From JAIEOG01 sp964519985 (GTDB lineage Bacteria; Bdellovibrionota; FAC87; UBA2466), in assembly GCA_964519985.1 (NCBI GenBank), contig CAZFMF010000011.1:27467-91466 (forward strand): a stretch of 64,000 nt of DNA, read 5' to 3'. Positions 32,081-41,122 of the stretch are shown here, piece by piece. Positions within the stretch are counted from its first letter, which is position 1, and each line of letters starts with the position of its first letter. The notes under the pieces are model-generated. The model was not told the origin of the DNA, ran no database searches, and saw only the letters and a program-made list of their open reading frames with translations. The position numbers were made by a program, and so were the translations under genes.

Positions 32081-32445
32081 TTCGAGCCCCCTCGAGCCGG
32101 AAGGCCTTTGTCGATAACGAGATTCATCGCGCGCTGGATCGGAATGCGCACCACTCCCTGCGGTCGGTTCACCCAGCCGTACGTCGACAGATGCTCGAGC
32201 TGAGCCTTCTTAAAGGCGGCCATTTCGTCCTGCGGCCGCGATTGGAGCGGAGGAAACGTCATGGGCCGCTTCAAAACCAATTCCGGATCCGGGTGCATAT
32301 GCGGCGTACCGTAAACATAGAAAACGAACGCACAGGTGGCGCCGATCATCGCAAAAAGCCCAATGGCCCACAGGAACAGCCCCTTAAGCGGCAGGTCCTT
32401 TTCGTAGTAATCGATCGTCGTCGAAGTTTCGGAGTGTTTTTGCAT
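32077..32445 (-). CDS. Small conserved membrane protein of the complex III-oxidase operon
   Basis: A 122-residue protein with one membrane helix (LFLWAIGLFAMIGATCAFVFYVYG) after a charged start, then a periplasmic tail (MTFPPLQSRPQDEMAAFKKAQLEHLSTYGWV, then GVVRIPIQRAMNLVIDKGLPA). Proteins with such a 'YGWV...VRIPIxxAM...GLP' tail occur beside SCO and oxidase genes in other bacteria (recall, not checked). It lies between ActF and SCO. Overlaps at both ends (1 and 4 bases) argue for a role in the same complex, possibly an assembly factor or a small ActG-like subunit. Confidence 0.75.
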   Translation of the reverse strand: MQKHSETSTTIDYYEKDLPLKGLFLWAIGLFAMIGATCAFVFYVYGTPHMHPDPELVLKRPMTFPPLQSRPQDEMAAFKKAQLEHLSTYGWVNRPQGVVRIPIQRAMNLVIDKGLPARGGSK

Positions 32446-33650
32446 TAGTGCTTCTTCTCCGTATGGGGTTTGTCTTGCGGACCCCCGTGCGACCCACCAT
32501 GCGGATGGTGCGCCAGTGCGTGAGCGGGATCGGGAATGCCCGCGCTTCTCCCCAAGAAAGCAAAGTAAAGGGCAGCCCAGAGACTGCCTAATGCCACTGG
32601 GGCCACGACGTCCATCCACTGGACGGGGAACGTGCCGATACGCACGCCCGGGGCGATGAGCCAGATCTGCTCGAACGCCCGGCCGAAGAGCAGGAAGAAA
32701 GCCACGCAAACGAGGAAGCGCGGATTCTTCTTGGCCCGAGCCGAGAGCAGTAGGCAGAACGGGATGGCCCATTGCAGCAGCGGCAGGATCGTACTCATCA
32801 CCGGCCAACCGCCGATGCTACGCTCGTAGTACCAGAACGTTTCTTCCGGCAAGTTCCCCGACCAGATGATGAGGAACTGGGAAAGACTCATGTAGCCCCA
32901 GAGCATGATGCACATGAAAAGGAACTTGCCCAAGTCATGCAGATTCTTTTCATTCAACCAGGGGTTCGGAGTGGTCTTCGCCATCGCCACGAGACTGATG
33001 ACAGAAATCGAAAAGGCGGACATCGCGCAGCCCACTAGCGTAATGGCACCGAAGATACTCGAAAACCAGTGCGGCTCGACCGACATCACCCAATCAATGG
33101 CGGCAAAACTGACCGTGAGGACGAAGAGCAAAAGACCGCCCGCGCTCAGGCGCTGCACGCGATGCACTTTGGACCAATCCGTGCTCCCCGGATTCGGAAT
33201 CAGCCACCGGCGCAACCACCAGGCGAGAATAATCCAGAACACGAAATAACCCGCCGAGCGGATCATCCACCAATGAGCATTGAGATAAATCGCTTTACTC
33301 TGTAGCGCGGCGTCGTGGGCCACCAGTTCGTGATTGGTCCACGGGTAGATCACGTTCATTCCTACCGCGATGGGCAGAAACAAGATCGCCATCGCCGGTA
33401 ACGTGCACATCCCCGCTTCGAGGAATGGGCGAATGGTCCAACCCCAGCGTCCGCCGGACAGGTTGTGCACCATGGTCAACCCAAGGCAACCCAGTGGAAT
33501 CGCGATCGCAAAGGCATAGCCTTGCAAATACGAAAGAAAAAACTGCGGCCGATTCATCAGGAAACCGAAGACCAGCAGTCCGGCGCCGATCACGGCCGGC
33601 AGTACCATCATGCGCTTATAGGAAGCCGCGCCTGAAAACGCCAAACTCAT
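32445..33650 (-). CDS. actF: Alternative complex III subunit ActF
   Basis: A 401-residue integral membrane protein with about ten helices, related to NrfD-type subunits. It shows typical features such as the periplasmic His-rich tail (HALAHHPHGGSHGG) and WWLRRWLIPNPGS. ActF and ActC are the two quinol-side membrane subunits of alternative complex III, the functional replacement for cytochrome bc1. It overlaps actE by four bases and the next small gene by one. Confidence 0.9.
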   Translation of the reverse strand: MSLAFSGAASYKRMMVLPAVIGAGLLVFGFLMNRPQFFLSYLQGYAFAIAIPLGCLGLTMVHNLSGGRWGWTIRPFLEAGMCTLPAMAILFLPIAVGMNVIYPWTNHELVAHDAALQSKAIYLNAHWWMIRSAGYFVFWIILAWWLRRWLIPNPGSTDWSKVHRVQRLSAGGLLLFVLTVSFAAIDWVMSVEPHWFSSIFGAITLVGCAMSAFSISVISLVAMAKTTPNPWLNEKNLHDLGKFLFMCIMLWGYMSLSQFLIIWSGNLPEETFWYYERSIGGWPVMSTILPLLQWAIPFCLLLSARAKKNPRFLVCVAFFLLFGRAFEQIWLIAPGVRIGTFPVQWMDVVAPVALGSLWAALYFAFLGRSAGIPDPAHALAHHPHGGSHGGPQDKPHTEKKH

Positions 33651-34240
33651 TTCATCGCCTCCAGCTTCGCGCGCTCTTCAGACGGAACGTCGGAAATCCG
33701 CGCGTCCTGGCTCAGTTGGAGCGCCCGAACGTACGCGATGATCGCCCAGCGATCCTCCGCCTTCACCTGCGCGCCGTAGCCCGACATCATTCCGATGCCA
33801 TTGGTAATCACGTTAAAGAAGTGGCTGACCGGAGCGGCTTTGAGCCGCGCTTCGGTGAACGCCGGTGGGCGTTTGAAACCACGCTGAACCACCATGCCCC
33901 AACCGTCGCCGGTGCGACTGTGGCAGGGAGAGCAGTAAATATTGTAACGGTTCATCCCGCGCTCGATTTCCTTGCGGGTAATGGGAAACGGAAAGTCCGT
34001 CACCGGCTTGCCGTCGACGATCCCCAGATTCAAATGGTCGTCTTGATGGTGGTGGGGCACCGTTCCCGGCACCAACGGTCGAGACTCGCGCTTATCATCG
34101 AAGAAGTCCGATTTCCCAAAGGGACGGGACTTCTCCTGCTTGTACATCGCTTGCCGGCGCGAACAGGCTCCCAGCCCGATCACGACAATCAGCGCCAAGG
34201 CGCCGGCGAAAATGCGAGTCTGCTTAGGGCTGCACTTCAT
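33647..34240 (-). CDS. actE: Alternative complex III monoheme cytochrome c subunit ActE
   Basis: A 197-residue lipoprotein: signal and lipobox in FAGALALIVVIGLGACS, then a cytochrome c domain with heme motif CSPCHSRTGDG and a Met-rich distal loop (GIGMMSGYG). It carries electrons from the ActA/ActB module toward cytochrome c or the caa3 oxidase. The 50-residue stretch before the heme is typical of ActE. It overlaps actD by 17 and actF by four bases. Confidence 0.92.
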   Translation of the reverse strand: MKCSPKQTRIFAGALALIVVIGLGACSRRQAMYKQEKSRPFGKSDFFDDKRESRPLVPGTVPHHHQDDHLNLGIVDGKPVTDFPFPITRKEIERGMNRYNIYCSPCHSRTGDGWGMVVQRGFKRPPAFTEARLKAAPVSHFFNVITNGIGMMSGYGAQVKAEDRWAIIAYVRALQLSQDARISDVPSEERAKLEAMK

Positions 34241-34769
34241 GGACGCCTCGCGGATTCAAACTCTTCAGAAATGCTTTGGTCTGACTCAAATCAAACTTCG
34301 GATCCGTTGCTTCAATGCCGATGAAGAACGCGTCCTTCGAAGCGCGCGCAAATTCGGGGACATTGAAAAGTGGGTGGTAGTGTCGCGGCAACCCGTTTAA
34401 ACCAATCATGCCAAATACGGCCGTGAAGCCCGAGAGCAAAACGGTGAGCTCAAACATGATCGGAAAATACATCGGCCAGCTGAAAAGCGGGCGACCGCCC
34501 ACGTTGATCGGATAATCAATGGCCGAAATCCAAAACATCATGGCAAACGCCGTCAGCAAACCGGTGATTCCGCCCCCGAGAATGAGAAAGCCAATCCTCG
34601 AATGGTGCTTGCCCAACGCTTCAATGAGCCCTTCCACGGGAAAGGGCGAATAAGCGTCGGTCTTGGAATACCCCGCGGCGTGGACCTTACCCGCGGCTTC
34701 GATCAAGCTTTCCACCGTCGGGAATTCGGCGATGAGGCCGAAAGTCGTCGGCTCCTTTGCCTTATCCAT
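34224..34769 (-). CDS. actD: Alternative complex III subunit ActD
   Basis: A 181-residue protein with two membrane helices (IGFLILGGGITGLLTAFAMM and PIMFELTVLLSGFTAVFGMIG). It has the DUF3341 signature at the N-terminus (FGLIAEFPTVESLIEAAGKVHAAGYSKTDAYSPFPVEGL) and the later LPRHYHPLFNV. It is a structural membrane subunit with no cofactors. It overlaps actC by eight and actE by 17 bases. Confidence 0.93.
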   Translation of the reverse strand: MDKAKEPTTFGLIAEFPTVESLIEAAGKVHAAGYSKTDAYSPFPVEGLIEALGKHHSRIGFLILGGGITGLLTAFAMMFWISAIDYPINVGGRPLFSWPMYFPIMFELTVLLSGFTAVFGMIGLNGLPRHYHPLFNVPEFARASKDAFFIGIEATDPKFDLSQTKAFLKSLNPRGVHEVQP

Positions 34770-36141
34770 GATGGGCTCCCTTTTTCTTATGATCCTCTTC
34801 CGTCACGAGCACCCGCATTTCGAAGACCGAAATCAGCGGCAAGACCCGGATGAAAATAAAGAGCAAGCTAAAGAAGAGTCCAATCGTTCCGAGGAACATC
34901 GACCAGTCAAAGGCCGTCGGGTAGTACATGCCCCAGTTGGCCGGCAGAAAATCGGCGGACAAGCTGACCACGATAATCACAAAGCGCTCCAGCCACATCC
35001 CGGTATTGACCACTAAGGACATGAGGAACAGGAAGGGAATATTGCGCCGCAAGCGACGGAACCAGAGCAGCTGCGGAATCGCCACATTGCACGCGAGCAA
35101 TGCGTAGTACAGGTATTTGTAGGGCCCGATGAAACGATTGAGCAGCATGTATTTTTCGTATTCGCTGCCGCTATACCACCCGATGAACCCTTCGATCAGG
35201 TAGCCGTAGGCCACGATCAAACCGGTGAGCAACATGACTTTCGCCATATTGTTCAAGTGGCGCATCGTGATGAAGTCTTGGAGTTTGAAGATAGCGCGCG
35301 TCGGGATCATCAACGTCAAAACCATTGCGAACCCGGAATAAATCGCACCGGCCACAAAGTACGGCGGGAAAATCGTCGTGTGCCAACCCGGCACGATGCC
35401 CACCGCGAAGTCGAAGCTCACGATCGTATGGACCGAAAGCACGAGCGGCGTGGCCAACCCGGCCAGGATCAAATAAATGGTTTCGTAGCGGTTCCAATGG
35501 ACGGCCGAACCGCGCCACCCGATGGCCAGCACGCCGTAGATCATGCGCTGCCATTTATGCGGCGAATGATCGCGCAGGGTGGCGAAGTCGGGAATCAAAC
35601 CGACCAACCAAAACAGCAATGACGTCAGCCCGTACGTCGAAATCGCAAAAACGTCCCACATTAGGGGGCTGCGAAACTGCGGCCAAATCGACATCACATT
35701 GGGATACGGCAGCACCCAGTAGGCTCCGACTTCCGGACGACCCATGTGCAAGATGGGAAAGAGCGCGGCGCAAGCCACCGCGAAGAGCGTCATCGCTTCG
35801 GCGAAACGGTTAATCGACGTGCGCCAGTCTTGACGGAACAAAAGCAAAATCGCCGAAATCAAAGTTCCGGCGTGGCCGATCCCGATCCACCAAACGAAAT
35901 TGATGATGTCGAAACCCCAACCGACCGGGATGTTGATCCCCCAGATCCCGACGCAATATTTAAAGAGCATGCCGACGGTATAGAGCATGCCCATTAAGAG
36001 CGTGAAGGCGATCGAGAAACCAAAGAGCCAACCCGGACGGATCTTTTCCTTAACGACGATGTCGTTGATCTTGTCGGTAACCGTAGCCAGCGTCTGGCGA
36101 CCGCCCAATACGGATTCAGGAGCTAGCTTGGATTGACTCAT
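34762..36141 (-). CDS. actC: Alternative complex III membrane subunit ActC
   Basis: A 459-residue NrfD-like protein with ten predicted helices. It contains FDIINFVWWIGIGHAGTLISAILLL and GLATPLVLSVHTIVSFDFAVGIVPGWHTTIFPPYFVAGAIYSGFAM, hallmark regions of the quinol-binding subunit of alternative complex III and polysulfide-reductase families. It works with ActB on the periplasmic face. It overlaps actB and actD by four and eight bases. Confidence 0.95.
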   Translation of the reverse strand: MSQSKLAPESVLGGRQTLATVTDKINDIVVKEKIRPGWLFGFSIAFTLLMGMLYTVGMLFKYCVGIWGINIPVGWGFDIINFVWWIGIGHAGTLISAILLLFRQDWRTSINRFAEAMTLFAVACAALFPILHMGRPEVGAYWVLPYPNVMSIWPQFRSPLMWDVFAISTYGLTSLLFWLVGLIPDFATLRDHSPHKWQRMIYGVLAIGWRGSAVHWNRYETIYLILAGLATPLVLSVHTIVSFDFAVGIVPGWHTTIFPPYFVAGAIYSGFAMVLTLMIPTRAIFKLQDFITMRHLNNMAKVMLLTGLIVAYGYLIEGFIGWYSGSEYEKYMLLNRFIGPYKYLYYALLACNVAIPQLLWFRRLRRNIPFLFLMSLVVNTGMWLERFVIIVVSLSADFLPANWGMYYPTAFDWSMFLGTIGLFFSLLFIFIRVLPLISVFEMRVLVTEEDHKKKGAHHG

Positions 36142-39080
36142 GCGGGCTTCTCCGATTCGAGCGCCGGGTTCGGATTCGTCACCTTGCCTAAATATGTGGT
36201 TCGCGGCTTGGTATTGAGCTCACCCAGAAGCGAGTAATTCTGCTCCGCCGCCTTTAGCTTCGAAACCAGACTGCCCGCATCGGAGATATCGCCGAACGTG
36301 ATCGACTTGGTTGGGCAGGCCGCCTGGCACGCCGTAACCACTTCCCCGTCCCGAATTTTGCGGTTCTCGTTCTTGGCGGTGATGCGCGCTTCGCTGATGC
36401 GCTGCACGCAGTACGTGCATTTTTCCATCACCCCGCGACTGCGAACCGTCACATCGGGGTTTTGCACCATCTTCGTCGTGGGCGTGATGGTGTTGGTGTA
36501 TTCGTAGAAATTGAAGTGCCGTACTTTGTACGGGCAGTTGTTGGAGCAGTACTTTGTGCCCACGCAACGGTTGTAGACCATGTTGTTCAGGCCTTCGTTG
36601 TCGTGAACGGTCGCGCCAACCGGACAAACGATTTCGCACGGCGCCGTTTCGCAATGCACGCAAGCCACGGGCTGTTGCAGCGTCTTGGGATTTTCCGGAT
36701 CACCCTCGTAGTAGCGGTCAATGCGCAACCACTGCATTTCACGACCGCGCGACGCTTCGATTTTGCCCACCACCGGAATATTGTTCTCGGCCTGACAAGC
36801 GACGACGCACGCATTGCAACCATTGCAGGTCGTCAGATCGATCGCCATGCCCCACTGGTGATCCGCGGGTCCCACCGGCGCAATCGGTCCGCCGGCGGTG
36901 CCGACGTCCTTGCCTTCAAGGGCCTTGGGACCATGCATGTGAATCTGCGCCCAATGCGGGTGGTGTTTATGGGTTTCGAGGGTTGCCGTGCGCACAATCG
37001 CCCGGCCTTCCATCGAGCCGTGGTTCTGGGTGCAGGCAATCTTGTAATACCGATCCGTCTTTTGGACTTCCACGCCCTGGTAGTGCCAGGTGGAGCCGGA
37101 GAGCCGGAACGGGAACGCGTTAAAACCAATTCCGGTCCCGAGTTTGCCGGCATGCGTTCGGCCGTAGCCAAAGTTCATCGTAACGGTGTTGTCGGCCTGA
37201 CCAGGAGTGATCCATGTCGCCGCGTCGACGGCCTTTTCACCCCAAACGATCCGGGCCATGTGCTCCGACTTCAGGCCCAAACGCCCCGCCGCCGCCGGCG
37301 CCACATACGCGGCGTTGTCCCAAACGACTTTGGTCATCGGCTTGGGCAACTCCTGCAGCCAACCGTTATTGGCGAAGCGCCCATCAAAAATCGTCGGATC
37401 CGGACGGAAGATCACTTCAATGGCTTGCGCGCTGGCGGGGCGACCGACCTTGGCCCAATCGGATCCCTTCACGGCCACGCGTTTGTCCGCCGCGGCCGAA
37501 CCGGCAATAAAGCCCTGATTCAACGCCTTCTTCCACCAGACTTCGAAATCCCCACTCGCCTTGCCCTTCCAGTAGGCCCGCACGATATCGTAGCCCGTGG
37601 AAGTCGTATCGCCCATCAGCGCCGCTAGGACTTCGTGGTGCGACTTGCCGTTGTAAAGCGGCGCAATCAGTGGCTGCACAATTCCGACCGTGCCATCGAA
37701 CGCCTTCGCATCACTCCATTGCTCAAGGTAATGCGCTTCCGGAATATGGTAATTGCAACGGGAACCGGTTTCGTCGACATACAGGCCGCAGTGGATGCGG
37801 TTCTTCACCTTTTCCATCGCCGCTACGAATTCGAGATCGGTGGGCGCGTTGTACGCGGGATTGCCGCCTAAGATAATGAGCGTGTCGACCTTGCCGGAAC
37901 GCATGTCCAACGCGAGCGATTTGATCGAATCGTTTTGAGCAACCGAATTCACCATCACCGGCGCGGTGTAGCGCACCGTCTTGCCCACATTGCCCAGCCG
38001 AGCATTGATCGCATGCGCCAACGCGTGCACCAGCGGTGACTGCCAAAGCCCCGCCGCCACGACACCCGCTCCGCCGTTCGCCTTAAGATCGGCCGCCGCC
38101 GCTTTCACCCACGCCTGGTGCACCGGCGACAGTTCCACTTTACCGGAAACGGAAACGCCGCATTCTTGCGCCAGTGCCGCCGCGATAAACTCGATATCGG
38201 ACGCGCGCGCGACAATTTTATGATCCGCGCTGCCCCCGGTAACCGAGGGCGTCGGCTCTACCGCGTAAAGACGATTCATTTCTTTGCGGCCGCCGGTGAG
38301 TCGACGGGCGTTGGCAAAGTCATGGGCATAGCGCGGGGTCGCCGGCTCGGTCATGAAATCACTATCGAGCGCCACGACCACCTTGGCTTTGTCGAAGGCG
38401 TAAATCGTCGCGACGTCTTCACCGAAGGCTAAGATCGCGCCTTGGCGTTCGGTATCCCGGTGCACAGGCTCAAACTGATGCCACTGCGCCGACGGATATT
38501 TTTTTAGGAAATCTTGGATCTGCGCGGCCAGCGTCGGCGAAATCACCGGCTGGGTGAGGATGCGCATCCCTTCGCCTTTTTTGGCGGCATGGCTTGCGGC
38601 AATATTGCTGAGGTTCGCGGCGTACCCGGCCCAAAAAGCCAAATTGCCCTGTGACGAAAGGCTCTGCGAGCGATCCGGATCATAGATATCGAGCACCGAG
38701 GCTTGCGCGTAGGCGTCGGTCGTTCCCAGACTCGCCGGGTGATCGGGATTGCCCTCAACCTTGGTCGGACGGCCCATATGGCTTTCCACCAAAAGGCCAA
38801 TCGCGCGTCCGTTCAAAGCCATCGACGTGGCGAAAAACATCGGTTTACCCGGAATCATCTGCTCCGGGGACTTCACGTAGGGAACGATTTTTTGTTGGGG
38901 CATGCGCGTGCACGCCGAAGCGCCCAGCACGGCCACCATTCCGCTCGTCCACTCCATGAACTCACGACGGCTCAAAAAATCATTGTTAAACGGGTTGAAA
39001 CGCTCGGGCGCCTTGGGGCCCGAGGTCCGCTCTTCCAGACTGCGCCACTGTTTCTTGTCTTGCTCGCTCATCGATGACAC
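36138..39080 (-). CDS. actB: Alternative complex III iron-sulfur subunit ActB
   Basis: A 980-residue protein. After a twin-arginine signal (LSRREFMEWTSGMVAVLGASAC) comes a long molybdopterin-oxidoreductase-like domain (about 60-700) that in ActB is known not to hold the cofactor. An NrfC-like ferredoxin domain follows (about 735-950). Cysteine motifs for four clusters are visible: CNGCNACVVACQ (about 750), CVHCETAPCEIVCP (804), CVGTKYCSNNCPY (838) and CTYC with CQAACP (885-918). It passes electrons from the membrane quinol site to the hemes. Normal ActB length. Confidence 0.95.
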   Translation of the reverse strand: MSSMSEQDKKQWRSLEERTSGPKAPERFNPFNNDFLSRREFMEWTSGMVAVLGASACTRMPQQKIVPYVKSPEQMIPGKPMFFATSMALNGRAIGLLVESHMGRPTKVEGNPDHPASLGTTDAYAQASVLDIYDPDRSQSLSSQGNLAFWAGYAANLSNIAASHAAKKGEGMRILTQPVISPTLAAQIQDFLKKYPSAQWHQFEPVHRDTERQGAILAFGEDVATIYAFDKAKVVVALDSDFMTEPATPRYAHDFANARRLTGGRKEMNRLYAVEPTPSVTGGSADHKIVARASDIEFIAAALAQECGVSVSGKVELSPVHQAWVKAAAADLKANGGAGVVAAGLWQSPLVHALAHAINARLGNVGKTVRYTAPVMVNSVAQNDSIKSLALDMRSGKVDTLIILGGNPAYNAPTDLEFVAAMEKVKNRIHCGLYVDETGSRCNYHIPEAHYLEQWSDAKAFDGTVGIVQPLIAPLYNGKSHHEVLAALMGDTTSTGYDIVRAYWKGKASGDFEVWWKKALNQGFIAGSAAADKRVAVKGSDWAKVGRPASAQAIEVIFRPDPTIFDGRFANNGWLQELPKPMTKVVWDNAAYVAPAAAGRLGLKSEHMARIVWGEKAVDAATWITPGQADNTVTMNFGYGRTHAGKLGTGIGFNAFPFRLSGSTWHYQGVEVQKTDRYYKIACTQNHGSMEGRAIVRTATLETHKHHPHWAQIHMHGPKALEGKDVGTAGGPIAPVGPADHQWGMAIDLTTCNGCNACVVACQAENNIPVVGKIEASRGREMQWLRIDRYYEGDPENPKTLQQPVACVHCETAPCEIVCPVGATVHDNEGLNNMVYNRCVGTKYCSNNCPYKVRHFNFYEYTNTITPTTKMVQNPDVTVRSRGVMEKCTYCVQRISEARITAKNENRKIRDGEVVTACQAACPTKSITFGDISDAGSLVSKLKAAEQNYSLLGELNTKPRTTYLGKVTNPNPALESEKPA

Positions 39081-39736
39081 ACCGCGCAGTTAGTTAGCTG
39101 GAGAACCTGCATGGATTTCTTCTCCGGAATTCCGTAATGCGCCAACTTGTTCGTTTTTTTCCACTCTTCATCCGGATGCCAATCCATGTCCGTGATGTTT
39201 TCTTGCGGACGCAAATTCGGTCCCGGATTGCGATGGCACTCCAAGCACCATCCCATATAAAGCGTGTTTTCTTTGCGCATCAGCGGCATCTCGTCCACGC
39301 GGCCGTGGCAGGCCTGACAGGAGACGCCGTTGTTCACGTGCGCACTGTGATTGAAATAAGCAAATTCCGGAAGCATGTGAACCCGGTTCCACTCAAACGG
39401 CTTGCCGTCTTTGAAGGCATCGCGCACCGGCTTGAGCATTGATTGATCGCCCCAAACCATTTTGTGGCAGTTCATGCAGGTCGAAACCGGGGGGATGCCC
39501 GCCGTGTTCGAAACTTCCACGGAGGTGTGGCAGTAGCGGCAATCGATGCCGAGACCTTGCACGTGGTGTTGGTGACTGAAAGGCACATCCTGTTGGATGA
39601 AGTTATTTACCTGCGTCACATAGTAGGAACTCTGAACGACATATAGAGTCGCTACGGCCGTACCGCCCAGTAGGAGCAAGACGGCGATGCTCAGTAGTGC
39701 CAGGGTGTTCGCGCTGCGACCAAAAAGCTGCGGCAT
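39068..39736 (-). CDS. actA: Alternative complex III pentaheme cytochrome c subunit ActA
   Basis: A 222-residue protein with one N-terminal membrane anchor (LALLSIAVLLLLGGTAVATLYVV) and five CxxCH heme motifs: CRYCH, CMNCH, CQACH, CLECH and CAVCH. Distal His residues lie in SHQHHVQG and FNHSAHVN. This is the standard ActA of alternative complex III. It is the first gene of a twelve-gene unit and overlaps actB by 13 bases. No convincing promoter was found in the 84 bases upstream. Confidence 0.96.
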   Translation of the reverse strand: MPQLFGRSANTLALLSIAVLLLLGGTAVATLYVVQSSYYVTQVNNFIQQDVPFSHQHHVQGLGIDCRYCHTSVEVSNTAGIPPVSTCMNCHKMVWGDQSMLKPVRDAFKDGKPFEWNRVHMLPEFAYFNHSAHVNNGVSCQACHGRVDEMPLMRKENTLYMGWCLECHRNPGPNLRPQENITDMDWHPDEEWKKTNKLAHYGIPEKKSMQVLQLTNCAVCHR

Positions 39737-39819
39737 GAATTCGCTTTCGACTCTCGTTCGTCAAATCAAAGTTGAATGGTCAAATTTGTGCCTATTATTC
39801 GGGACGATAAGCCGATCCG

Positions 39820-41103
39820 TCAATTTGAAATATGCGGCAAAAACCAAAATGCCGTCATCGCAACGGCGGTGGGAATCAGTGCCCCTAATAAAAGTCCGAG
39901 TGGACTGACACCTTCTTTTCCGAACGATCGCTGAAGAACCGAATAACCAGCGGGATTCGGAGCATTGGCGATCACCGTAAGCCCTCCGCCCACCACCGCG
40001 CCGGCGACGAGTGCATACTTCATTGAATCAGACACGGTCTGAACTTGTGAACCCAAATACGTCAACGCCGCATTATCCGTTACCGCGGTGAGGGCCGTCG
40101 CTCCCAGATAAAGCGAGAGATCAGAAAAAGAAGTGAGCAGCGGCTCCAACCACCACTCCTGCGGACGACCGAGCACCACGAGCCCGCCGAGGAACGCTGC
40201 CACGAGCAAGCTCTCCTTCAGTTTCAACGGGGATTGGTATTCACGGGTCACATCGGCGACCCCCAGGAAGAACAGAAAAATCCCGAAAAAAACGGGCAAA
40301 TGGTGGGCGGATAGTACGACGCCAGCGAGCACCGCCATATGGACGAGACTCAACCATGCCGGGCCGACTTTCACTCGCAAAGGTGTCGTCTTTTTGGCTT
40401 TGGCCAACGCTTTTCCGCCCAATGCCACCAAGAGCGCGGCGTTCGCAATCACCGCCACGACGGCTTTGTAGCCGAAGTGGGTCATCATAAAGTGCACATC
40501 CCAGTTCCACGTCTTTGCCACCATCAAAACCGGGGGTGCCGCGTACGGGGTCAATACGCCGCCGATCGAGACATTCACGAACAAAACGCCCAACGCCAAA
40601 TATTTCACGCGGCGTTCAATCGCGGGATTATCGAAAAGCCGATCCTTGAGGATGAGCGCGGTGACCGTCATCGCCGCCGGCTCCGTAATCAGACTGCCGA
40701 GCAACGGGCCCACGACCAAGGCGGTAAAAAGAAAGGCCGATTCTCCGGGGAGCGGCAGTAGGCGGCCCATGACCGCGATCAATCCGTTGGCGGCCTCAAT
40801 TACCGGGCGCGTAGCCGCGATCGCCATCACCACGAAAACAAAAGCCGGTTCGGTGAAGTCCAACGTCTCAATGTAGATAACGGTTTCCTTCGCGCCCAGG
40901 AGCCAGAGCATCGCCACGAGCAATAGCCCCGCCCAGAACGCGAAAACAACTTCCACTTCCGCCAGCAGATGGAAAACGTTTTCGCCGACACTCCCCGATT
41001 TCAAGTTCTCGGCGATATGCGCGAAGCGCTTCACGCAGAATGTGTGGAGGACGGCTAGCGCAAAAAGGATGGTTGCCGCGAGTTCAATCGGAGTTGGATG
41101 CAT
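39820..41103 (-). CDS. Putative Na+/H+ antiporter
   Basis: A 427-residue membrane protein with about 11-12 helices. Segments such as LVVGPLLGSLITEPAAMTVTALIL, GGVLTPYAAPPVLMVA, LGATALTAVTDNAALTYLGSQ and GGGLTVIANAPNPAGYSVL match the 'putative Na+/H+ antiporter' (ArsB/NhaD-like superfamily) type. Asp and Asn residues in the discontinuous helices (TDNAAL, ANAPNP) are likely ion ligands. It lies 19 bases from phoR, in the same direction and downstream of it. It may serve sodium or pH homeostasis; the substrate is not shown by the sequence. Confidence 0.8.
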   Translation of the reverse strand: MHPTPIELAATILFALAVLHTFCVKRFAHIAENLKSGSVGENVFHLLAEVEVVFAFWAGLLLVAMLWLLGAKETVIYIETLDFTEPAFVFVVMAIAATRPVIEAANGLIAVMGRLLPLPGESAFLFTALVVGPLLGSLITEPAAMTVTALILKDRLFDNPAIERRVKYLALGVLFVNVSIGGVLTPYAAPPVLMVAKTWNWDVHFMMTHFGYKAVVAVIANAALLVALGGKALAKAKKTTPLRVKVGPAWLSLVHMAVLAGVVLSAHHLPVFFGIFLFFLGVADVTREYQSPLKLKESLLVAAFLGGLVVLGRPQEWWLEPLLTSFSDLSLYLGATALTAVTDNAALTYLGSQVQTVSDSMKYALVAGAVVGGGLTVIANAPNPAGYSVLQRSFGKEGVSPLGLLLGALIPTAVAMTAFWFLPHISN

Positions 41104-41122
41104 GGTTGAAGTCTCCCGCCGA

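Noticed and set aside
36462..37628. 388-codon plus-strand open frame opposite actB
   Set aside because: Antisense to a clear ActB with iron-sulfur motifs; no ribosome site or family signature.
39737..39819. Promoter for the act-cta operon (TTGACC at 39778-39783 on the minus strand)
   Set aside because: No acceptable -10 at 16-18 bases; left unassigned.
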